A stretch of 64,000 bases of DNA. It comes from Spirodela intermedia (taxonomy: Eukaryota > Streptophyta > Magnoliopsida > Alismatales > Araceae). The translations under genes and the position numbers were made by a program. Shown one piece after another: positions 51,201-61,000 of the stretch (position 1 is its first letter; each line of letters begins with the position of its first letter). The DNA lies in the NCBI GenBank assembly GCA_902729315.2, contig LR746270.1, positions 7,077,221-7,141,220 of the forward strand, in the 5' to 3' direction. The notes below the pieces were generated by a model. It searched no databases. It was not told the origin of the DNA and saw nothing but the letters and a program-made list of their open reading frames with translations.

Positions 51201-53250
51201 GCAATGTTGATGCCGAACAGATAGTGTCAACAGGAATCTTCTTGTTGGAAGACACATAAGACGTAAGTACAGAAATGACATTCTCTGCTTCACGCTCGAG
51301 AACATCAACAGACAACTTTTGTAGGATCACCTCAAGTAATCCAATAATGTTCCTTGTCAACATTGAAAACTTGCCATTGAATAGCTTGCAAACGTCAGGG
51401 AGACACTTTCTGATGAATTTCAGGGACATATGTGCAACAAGATGTTGAATTATATTTAGCACATGCAGAACCTCAATATTCTCTGGCTTCTCCAAAGTTT
51501 TTTTACTTTTGGAATCATGTCTCACTGAGCAAAGTTTCACTGCCAAAGGGATGTAACTCTGAAACAATGAAAATACAACCTTGCTTGCCTTTCCAATAAT
51601 AATGGAACTTTTTAGTGTTCTGAACACTTTTACGACTGATAGCTGGGCACATCTACGGACCTGCAATATGCATGAAAGAATAAGACCTTTATAAGAACTC
51701 CACATAACAAAACAAGGAATTATTCTACAAGTACAAAATACTCAGAATCCGTAAGGATCCTTTCAGCTGACTTCACAAAATTGACTATAAATATAAAAAT
51801 TGACTCCCAATATCCATCCATTACATTGAACAAAAATCATTAGGAGACAGGTCTCTAAATATACAGAGGGCGATTTGATTCCTCCGGGAAAAATACAAAT
51901 TAATGGCCAAAAATATGTATCTTAGAAGAAATACGTCTGCCATTCACCAATCACTTCACCTTTCTCACATGTTATGGCTGCCATAATAGTTTTTTTTTCG
52001 GTGTTAACTGACCTGATCAGTTTAGTTGCTATTTAGAGAGCGTAGCTGCCCTATCTCTCTCTCTCTCTCTCAGCTAAAAACAAGAAGAGAATCATTTTAA
52101 TCAAATGTAGTCCTGAATTTCTATCTGTAATACAGTCTCTGAACAAGTATAGGGCTTTGTCATTACTTTCCTAACCCTTTGTTTCCCTCTTACAGCTCTC
52201 TCTAGGTGGTAATTTCTTGATCTTGCTGATAGTCTTCACTTGAGTAGAGTTATATCTTTGTTTTAACAGAGTTCAGCAGCTGGATTTGAACAATGGAAGC
52301 AAATCAGGGTTCATGATGAATACAAGTGCACTGCCCAGCGGAAAGTAGGATAGGGTACTAGAATGGCAGAATACCTTGGGACGTCTGTCCACAGAGAATC
52401 TGAGAAGTACCCTAAGAGGCAGTTTCACAGCACTCCAGTCCTCCAAATCAACGGACTGCGCCAGAAGACCCAAAGAACCAACCAGGGAGCGAACAGTCGG
52501 CGCAGCCATACTCTCCGGAGTTGAGTTCTCCAGGAGAGCAACAAGGGATGAAACAGCTTCTCTGGCCTTGTGAGGAGGTACAGACCCCGGTGGAACGTAC
52601 GGAAGCAGGACTGAGAGGAAAGCCGAGAGTGCAGATAGTGTCTCACGGTCGCTGCTGCTGGCATCACAAACGGCAGCGATGGCGATGGCGAAGTAGGCGG
52701 GGGGAGTCAGGGGGATCCCTTCGTCGCGAAGGTAAGAGCGCATCGCAGCGGCAGATGCGCAGAGGTGTCGATGTTGCGGGGCGGCTGAACGGGCATACCG
52801 CTCCATCAGAGACTGACACATGTCGGAAACCGAACCAGTGAGCGCACCGGCGTCCCCTTCCTCCACATCTACTTCCGCTTCTACTTCCGCTTCTGCTTCC
52901 CCATCCTCGGCCTTCAACTCCTGCCCGACCATGAAACCCACGGCCGCTCCTTCACATCCCTTCTTCGTCTTCTTCTGCCTCTTCTTGGCGAGCCTTCCAA
53001 GACCCTCCTCCTCGCCGGTCAACACTTCCCTCCTCTTCATTGCTTCCTCTCGGCGGCGGCGGGCGGCGGACGGCAAGCCGACGCCGTCTTCTTCCTGCAC
53101 TTCTACTTCCCCATCCTCGGCCTTCCACTCCTCCCCGGCCGTGAAATCCACGGGCGCTCCTTGACACCCCTTCTTCGTCTTCCTCTGCTTCTTCTTGGCG
53201 ACCCGACCAAGACCCTGCACTTCGCCGGCCAACACCTCCCAGCTCTTCAT
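37189..53250 (-). CDS. RRP12: RRP12-like HEAT-repeat ribosome biogenesis protein (18 exons)
   Basis: Exons, in transcript order: 53250-52375, 51660-51117, 50448-50218, 49592-49501, 48003-47793, 47730-47549, 47440-47216, 46749-46592, 44948-44855, 44756-44703, 44634-44500, 44052-43984, 41973-41860, 40476-40282, 40195-40067, 39969-39868, 37839-37766 and 37426-37189. They join to one frame of about 1240 residues, close to yeast (1228) and human (1297) RRP12. Family signs are the HEAT-like helices throughout, the NUC173-type block in exons 2-4, RCLMIELASAFVDGADED in exon 9, HFRSK|VRSILEIVIRKC across exons 15/16, and a basic Lys/Arg/Ser-rich tail. In yeast Rrp12 binds RNA and helps nuclear export and maturation of pre-40S and pre-60S particles; nucleolar/nuclear action here is by homology. 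The exon 14 acceptor (40476) is weak and provisional. Intron 15 appears to be GC-AG. Exon 1 carries a 70-codon tandem duplication, so the ATG at 53040 is an alternative start. Confidence 0.93.
39970..40066 (-). other. Probable GC-AG intron of RRP12
   Basis: Exon 15 ends TCAAAG and the intron begins GCACGT; it ends CTGCAG at 39970. Joining here preserves frame and gives the conserved HFRSK-VRSIL junction. The only nearby GT (AAGGCAC|GTACTT) would shift the frame and reach a stop within about ten codons. Confidence 0.75.
42232..42275 (+). repeat. (AT)22 microsatellite
   Basis: About 44 bases of uninterrupted AT dinucleotides within an RRP12 intron. Confidence 0.95.
48476..48556 (+). repeat. 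Three copies of a 17-base motif
   Basis: AAAATAAACCTCACTGA occurs at about 48477, 48514 and 48540 within an RRP12 intron; the last two are separated by TTTAGTTAC. It looks like recent local slippage or duplication. Confidence 0.85.
48650..49080. other. Unexplained higher-GC island in an RRP12 intron
   Basis: This stretch is less AT-rich than the surrounding intron and stays open for about 100 codons on the plus strand (48751-49059) and in a similar-length broken frame on the minus strand. I recognise no domain in either. It could be an eroded transposon or gene fragment inserted in the intron. Confidence 0.3.
52053..52071 (+). repeat. CT microsatellite in RRP12 intron 1
   Basis: About nine CT units within the first intron. 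Confidence 0.85.
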
Positions 53251-53305
53251 TGCTTCCTTGCGGCAGCGGCGGCGGCGGGCGGTCGGCAAGCAGACGACGA
53301 CGTCG
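52886..53305 (-). repeat. 210-base tandem duplication in RRP12 exon 1
   Basis: Two direct copies with a 210-base period (for example CCATCCTCGGCCTTC at 52901 and 53111 on the plus strand). Each encodes a segment like EAMK-x2-EVL-x-GE...GLGR-x-AKK-x-Q-x-KTKKGC...KAEDGE. The outer copy contains the first ATG (53250) and the inner copy the second (53040). Homology extends upstream of the first ATG: LPTARRRR there matches LPSAARRRR before the second Met. Confidence 0.9.
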
Positions 53306-53465
53306 ACGACGGCCGTCTGAGAGCGGCGGGCCAGTGGGAAAGGAGGATTTGAACGGCCCAAATTACCCTACTGCCGCAAAAGACGGGTATTTACGGTAGA
53401 GAGTGAGGACCCACTGCCATCGCTGGAGGACTGATGTTGGTGAATTGAGGTAGCCGCCTCCCAAC

Positions 53466-53594
53466 AGTACTACTGATCCATAGAAGAAGTTCGATGGCTT
53501 GGGCAGTAGCTAGATTTTACAGAGATGGCTGCCACAGTACTGGTACTACTGATGCATGGAAGAACTTTGATGACTTGAGTAGTAGATAGATTTT
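53466..53594 (+). repeat. Tandem duplication, period 76 bases
   Basis: TACTACTGATCCATAGAAGA (53468) recurs as TACTACTGATGCATGGAAGA (53544), and the similarity continues for about 50 bases to TAGATTTT in each copy. Confidence 0.85.
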
Positions 53595-53834
53595 CCATCT
53601 TTTCTACGCTCAATTATACTAGCTTCTTGAATAAATTTCTCTCGCATGTTGGTAGACACAGTAGCCTCTCGCTCTCATTCAGTAGATGAGTTGTTCGTTG
53701 CATAGTGTTTCCATACAAATATCTATCTAATGAACACATGCATACCTAGACCTGCAATAAAAACTTACATCCAAAAAATTCTTTATTATTTATTTGAGGC
53801 CTCTATTTAGAAAAAAATGTCCTTTTAATGGATT

Positions 53835-54115
53835 TCCCTTGTTCTGATTTTTGACTTTAATTTATTGAGATTTACACGAAATGGGCAACATAATTCATTT
53901 TTATAACATCATCATATTACTCTTTGTCATTATGAAAACACTGGATGCTACTAAAGTCAACAGTAAACAACGATTTTTCTTTGTTTTGATTTTTGACTTT
54001 AATTCGATGAAAACAGTAAAATATGCAACATAATTCCCTTCATTTTAATATTATCATATTGCTCTTTGTCATTATGAAAACATTTAAAGCTACTAAAGTC
54101 AACGATAAACAACAA
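53835..54115 (+). repeat. Tandem duplication, period about 142 bases
   Basis: Each copy runs from TGATTTTTGACTTTAATT through GCAACATAATTC and CTCTTTGTCATTATGAAAAC to GCTACTAAAGTCAAC and TAAACAAC. The copies have diverged moderately. Confidence 0.85.
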
Positions 54116-54730
54116 ATTTCCCCAATGTAAGTTTTAATACTTGGCTCATCATTTTATGAATGCCCTATGGATTCCAAGTTTGAGCAAGTGGGTTTTGCTA
54201 TCAGTAGATTAAGAAACCAAAACCACATGAAACTGTGACGAGCAAACCAGCTAGGGGTATGTTTATTCATACAACATGAGATTACCGATCCTAGAATAAG
54301 GAAAAACCTTACTAGGTAGAATGAGAATTTAGTGATACTAGTAATCTTGACAAGTTCATACAAGTCAACGCTCTTTTTCCCATAAGATTCCACATAGCAG
54401 ATCTCCATCACCGCATATGGTTTCCATTCTGCAACTATAACATTAAAAAAGAAAGTTTTTTTAATGTAAAAAATCAATATTATCTTCATAATTGTTCTAT
54501 GGAAGCATTACAGTGTAGTGACAGTTGACTTTGGTGTCAACGTCTAATAAATACTCGTGTATGCTATACCTTGTTAAAAGACTAGCATTCCATGTATTTT
54601 TGATGTCAATAATTTTATTTTTCCCATGATGTTATTACAGGATGGGTACCTAGAGCTGCAAATGTAAAGAGCTGGTCAAATTTTGTTTATCTGGAGTCAT
54701 CCTGAACACACTTCTATCAGATATATGCCG

Positions 54731-54745
54731 ATGCATGCATGCATG
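54731..54745 (+). promoter_or_regulatory. Overlapping RY (CATGCATG) motifs
   Basis: ATGCATGCATGCATG contains overlapping CATGCATG cores, the RY element recognised by B3-domain factors such as ABI3/FUS3/LEC2 in known systems. It lies about 340 bases upstream of the SDR start codon. It is also a simple repeat, so function is unproven. Confidence 0.35.
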
Positions 54746-55085
54746 TATGTTTCTAGTGCAGTGCTCTTCAGGATCACTTGATTTTTTCTATCTTCTCTGT
54801 AAAAGTGTTGAATAATCTTGGTTTTTTTATCGAGAAACCTACCGGTTAATGGGAGAAGAAGACGGTTTGTCTGAGATGTAAAGGAGGAGATAGGAGACAC
54901 CAAATCCGCTGAAGCGGAAATCGTGGGTTTTAGTAACTGCGAGGACATTCCAGGTCTAAATTTCCACCATCCTGTGTGGGGCGGCCCATAAAGGACAGGT
55001 CTTCTCCCTGTCGGCTTCTCCCCGACGGAACATCGCAGCTTGGCCAGGTAGGGGTGGGGGGTGGAGTACAGTTCGGAGGGCGAGG

Positions 55086-58000
55086 ATGAATGGCAAGGTT
55101 GTGTGCGTCACCGGCGCCTCGGGGTACATCGCCTCGTGGCTCGTTAAGCTACTCCTTCAGAAGGGTTACACCGTCAAGGGAACCGTGCGTGATCCAGGTG
55201 AGGAAACCTACCTTATGTGGTCTATTTTGTCCGTTTTCTTTGGTTCTGGCAACAATAAAGTCGTGCGCCGCCCTCCGTCATGTGTGATCCCGGAGATGGT
55301 CACAGAAGTTTCCTTCTTTACTCTGCTTTGGGTTGGGGACGGGGTTCCGGACCTTTCTGCTCTGTTACATCCTGGTCTATTCTGCTTTGGATCTGATGAT
55401 CAACACTACTTACCTCTTTTGTTCTTTCGAAATTTCTTTTTAGTCGTTGTTTTACATCAGATTTTGGCATCATTTTACGAGATGGAGTCTTAGATTTGAG
55501 CTCGCGGTTAAAATAAAAGGGACAAATAGGAGAAGACAAATAAGTTGATAAGGCACTGGTTGAAGAGATTCTATTCAAGACTTATCCTTAGAGATTATTA
55601 GTCTACATATTAGGTGAATCGCAGGCAGGCCCAACAGCTCTCCTTGTTACCTAATACCTATTAGGGATATTTTCTCATTGTTTTATTTTTCTTATTTTTT
55701 TTTTTCATGATTATTGTCATCGTTTCTGTCACTTTACTCGTAATAAGCACTCATTTTCATTCGCTTGGAATCTAGCTCAGGAGGTTTCATAGTCTGTGGA
55801 GCCAGATTTGATGCATCTAGTGACTATAACAGTTCTCAAACTGTACCTTTACTTAAGATATTCTTAATAGTATCCTAGGCTATCTGTCCTGATGTGGGCC
55901 AGCTTATTTCCATTTTCAACCTGATTTGAATATTTCGTCGTATGCATACTTTTCTGTTTTCCAACTACCAGCAATTGTCATCAGAGCATTTCTGCCTTGA
56001 ACCCTGACAGATTTTCTTATGTTCTCTAACATATGTGGCAGTATATATCTTAGCTCTGTACATTCAAGGACATATGTGGCAATAGTTTCTCGTTTATCTA
56101 ATGCTCATAAATTACAATCCATGCTTTCCCTTTTGATGGGACGTTGAGTAAAACGCAAGAGAGATGGCCTCATGAGCCCTGGATAATGTCACCATGCATC
56201 ACGAGTGATCTTTCCCTTTGCTTGGAATCTTTTCTTCCATCAGTTACACAGCTTCTCCTCATGGCTACCAGGTGTTTTTTTTCTAGGACCATTCCTCTCT
56301 GATGTGCCTCTGACTTTTTGGATGTTATGGTGGATATTATGAACTTGGGATGATGCTATATGGCATTTCGGTCTGCTGACAGGAATTACATTGGAAGAAT
56401 TGATGCCATTTGACATGAACATGTCATGACATTTTTAATCAGTGCTTGGAAGTTTGTCCTAGCTCCATGGGACACTGCATGTTGGAGTTTCTAGATTCAA
56501 CGTCCATAAGGATAGGAGAAATATTTTCTTCGATTTGAGAAGGATAGGACATAATATCTGCAAACTTATCTTATAAGAAGGGAATCCTGTATGCTTTTTC
56601 TTACATGTTGGCTCTGCCTTTGTGTTTGTGTTTTCTTATTGGTCTTGTTAGTTCTGGTTGCTCTTTTGATTAGTTCTTCAAGCCAGAAACAGAGAGAGCA
56701 GCTCAAATCAAGGTAAAGCTTTTAAAAATCAAATAAAATTATCCAGAACCAGAAAGAAGATAATACCTCAGCTCCACGCTAAACCAAGCATATCCTTATT
56801 TTACGTCCTTGGGATCCTTCGAATCATATCATATGGAGCAATTCTTTATGAGTTCAAGACTCCATCTTTCAGATGTGGAGACTCTTTTGCTTGTCCGTCT
56901 CTCCCTAATTCCACAGGAGGCAGAGATATTTCCCTTGCTCGGTGATGCAGGCAAGTCAGAATCAGCATCAGTTTCTGTTAGTCCTTAAGATCGGTTTTGC
57001 TCATTGAGAGAGCAGAAAATTTTTCCAACACTTTGGACTTCTTCAATGGTCAGTCAAAGGAATCATTAAATGTATAAGCATAAGAAATGTTGCAGTTTTC
57101 ATGCTCTGTTTGTTGTTTCTCTCTTTCCTTCTGCATAGATTTAATTTCCTCCGTGGGATACTTTTTTATGTAACTTGATCCCCACTGATATTAATGCGGT
57201 CTGGCCATGCATTCATTTTACTTTCTAAAAATGGGATTCCCTTGTTGGACATCCACTCAAATTTTCTGCTTTGGTTTGTAATTCTGTACATTTTTGATAT
57301 GATATTGCAGAAGATCCTAAGAAAACTGAGCATTTGCGTCAATTAGAGGGTGCCAATGAAAGATTACATCTATTAAAGGGCAACTTATTGGAAGAGGGTT
57401 CATTTGATAAGGCGGTTGATGGGTGTGAAGGTGTCTTCCATACAGCATCTCCTTTTTATCATGGTGTCAGCGATCCAGAGGTTAGTGTATATATAATAGT
57501 TTTCCACTCATGTTTTCAACTTGACTACGCTTTTTATTTTTTGCTGTGCGCTGAGTAGTCATGTCATCTAGGACATTGATCCTAGACTAAAGGAAAAAAT
57601 GATCTAAAGGATAGAGATTTGAATGAATGAGAATTATACAACTTGTGATTCATATTTTGTAGTGGTAATAGGTGCATAAACGCAAATAAGTAATGGAACA
57701 TAAGTGATCAATGTGTCAGATCTGATTTTTGTAAATAGCAGAAAATCATGGCCATTTTGGATACCCCCCCTTTTTTTATAAGTGTGATTTCAATGTTATT
57801 TATGGCTGTGCTTTGGAGTATCTTGGTTGAAGTAGACTTTTTTTTTTTTGAAGTGTTGGAGATAAAATCAAGTATGTTGTGGTGAATAGTGATGCCAGAG
57901 CTTGTGGAGAAAAGTATTCTCTTATTGAAGAAGGGACACACCAAAATTACATTTCAAAGAGAGTGGGGTTTGTTATTTATAACAGACTCCGGAAGGTTTT

Positions 58001-61000
58001 AGACATAGTCACATAACTTGGAATATACTAGACACATCGCATCAACACTCCGACTCAAGTTGGCCAGTGGATGCATCCATTCCCAACTTGGGAATAATGT
58101 ACTATAGTTGAGTGCCTTAGATGTCTTTAGTAAGCATTTCCGCCAATTGATTCTGTGTCAAGATGTATGGCATACAAATTAGATTTGCCTTCATCTTTTC
58201 CTTGATGAAACAACGATCAACCTCTACATATTTGGTACCATCATATTGTACTGAATTATGCACAATATTAGTTACTGACTTATTGTCGTAATAGAGCTTC
58301 ATAAGACCAATAAAGGAGATTTTTAGCTCATCAAGTAAATTTTTCACTCAAAGTAACTAACATACACCTTGGGCAAGTGCCTTGAATTCGACTTCAGCAC
58401 TTGAATGAGCAACCACTTTTTGTTTTTTACTTCTCCAAGTGATAAGGTTGCCTCTAATAAATGTGAGATGTCTAGAAGTTGATCTTTGATTGGTCATTGA
58501 CCTTGCATAGTCAACATCTGTAAACATTTCAACTTCTACATTCTTACTTTGTTTGAAGAGGACTCCTCTACCTGGTGTGCCTTTCTACTAATGTAATACT
58601 TGATAGTCTGCATCTAAGATTATATTCTTTTGGCTGATTCATAAAGTGACTTAATATACCTAATGCATACGGGATATTTGGTTGAGTGTGCATTATATAA
58701 AGTAATCGACTAATGAGACATTGATACATCTCATGGTCAATAGAAGTTCTTCCTCTACTAGGCATAATTTATGATTCAGATCAATAGGTGTATTAGCTGG
58801 TTACCATGCAGAGTTCCTTGTATCTTTCAACAAATCTGTTAGATATTTATGTTGAGAGAGTGCTAGAGTTTGGCGTGTTGTGCTAGTAGCTAGCACTCAA
58901 GTAAATGAGTAAAAATATCTTGGAAGCATTTTTCTTGGTTGCCATTAACCTTTTTTTCTGATCTATCGTCCAATATGTCTCATATATGATTATGTTTGAG
59001 TTTGCATTTCAGGTCGAGTTAATTGAGCCTGCTGTAAAGGGTACTCTTAATGTTTTGAGATCATGTGCAAAAACTGCTTCAGTTAGAAGGGTGGTCATAA
59101 CTTCTTCTATGGCTGCGGTTGCATATAATGAAAGATCGAGGACTCCTGATGTTACTGTTGATGAAACTTGGTTCTCCAATGCAGAATTATGCAAGAAAAA
59201 TAAGGTACACAATAATAGTCATCTTGATTACTGGGCAAAGATATTTTATTTGTAAGAACATTTATGCGAATTTTGAATTTTCTTGTCATTGAACTTCTGA
59301 ACATATTTAGCGAGAACTAATTGAATACACAAAATAATAGGTTCAGAAAGTAATGATCATACACACAACAAACCTATCTCACTAGTTACTGGCTAGTTTG
59401 AGCACGCTCATCTACATTAGGAAGTATTGGCCAACAGGGGTGGATTATGTGATCCTGATCCTAATTTTTCTTTATTCAACGTATTTGATATTAAAGATTC
59501 TTCCCCTAAGCAAATACCACATCACAAGGCATTTGAAGTTATTTCCTTTCTCATTGTGAATGATGTCCAATTCTGAGTTTTATTGGACGATTGAGTAGAA
59601 GTTTTGTACATTTGGAAAATGTTAAGAATTCTGCGAATCATTTCGCTATATCCTCTATCTGATTTTCAGACTACTGTAACTATCACGAGAGGTCAATAAA
59701 TTTGATCTGTTATTTTGTAAGAGCTCTCTTAACCTTCTGAACCTGCTGTGATAAAAAAAATAAAATGGAATACCTTTGTATCCCTCTGGTAACATCATTC
59801 TAGGTAGAATAGCCTTCTCACTGCATGATATTTGAAGATGTCCCCGTCCACAGATGTCGAGGAAATGGGTGCTAGATGACAAATATGCTTTTTTGGAAGG
59901 AAGACATTATTCCGTCTTTTAGAAAATCTTACTAATTTTTTTGATGGCCTTACGTTACTCTTCTCTATCTGAACGCTGGTTTTCTATTAGTCATGGTATT
60001 TGTTATCGAAAACCTTAGCTGAGGAGGCTGCATGGAAGTTTTCAAAGGAGCAAGGGATTGATATCGTCACCATAAACCCAGCAATGGTTATTGGCCCTCT
60101 TCTGCAGCCTACACTCAACACAAGTGCTGCTTCAATTCTCAATTTAATAAATGGTATGGAGAAAAATGTGATAGTTCATTTATATAGATGTGCGGCCCTA
60201 TATGATCTGTAATTTCATTCTGTGTATTTATCTGCAAAAGAGTTTCATGCCTATTTTTCTTGTCTAATATATATTTTAAAGTGTATGGAAGCACGAATTC
60301 ATTAAGCATTGAATAATATTGAGGTGAAAAAATGTATAAAATTGGCCCTAAAAAGTGCTTTCTATTCGGAAGCAGAAGAAACTGGGCTGTTGTAGATAGA
60401 ACCCTGGCGGAGTTGATTAGCATCCTCGAACTCTCGAGCAGTTCTCTTATGGAAAGAATATTGGATCCCAACACCTTTTGCTTAAAAAGATGTAGACTTG
60501 TCCCCGACAAAATAAGTAGAAGGTGAGTCCCCGTCATGTGACATTAGCTAAGTAGTTAAACCAAGTGAAATAAGTTCCGTTGGAGGAGAAGAGACAGCTA
60601 CCTGGCATAATGAACTAGGAGAACACAGTAGAAGAGGAGTTGACAACTGAAGGGGAAGAAAATTCGCCCACACCCAGGGCTCCCTGTCTCAAACATTTCC
60701 CACGTTCATTCACATTAGAGGTTTCTTGAATGGCCAATTTTGTCTTATGTAGTGCCTAGGTTGTTATTACCTTTTGGACATTTCCAAAGTATTGTAAAGA
60801 GGCTCCATTCTGGGTTTAAGCAATGCACTAGGTGTTAGCCATTGTAAAGCAAGACGAGGGGGTTAGAATCTGACTGAAATCCTCCTATCTCAAAGAGGGC
60901 CCAGCTCTTGCCCTTCCCGAAGAAGCCTGGGGTCCAGTATATTCAAGTTTGCCTCGGCGCCAATATTATTCCATACTAAAAGAGGATAAGAAGACGATAT

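Larger units (their letters stand above)
53251..55085. other. Head-to-head spacer between RRP12 and the SDR gene
   Basis: This 1.8-kb divergent spacer holds the promoters of both genes. The part next to RRP12 is GC-rich, the middle is AT-rich and made largely of two local tandem duplications (53466-53594 and 53835-54115), and the SDR-proximal 150 bases are GC-rich again. I see no clear TATA box for either gene. Confidence 0.55.

Noticed and set aside
53251-53361. N-terminal extension of RRP12 upstream of 53250
   Set aside because: The frame is open but contains no ATG; the apparent first codon is TTG.
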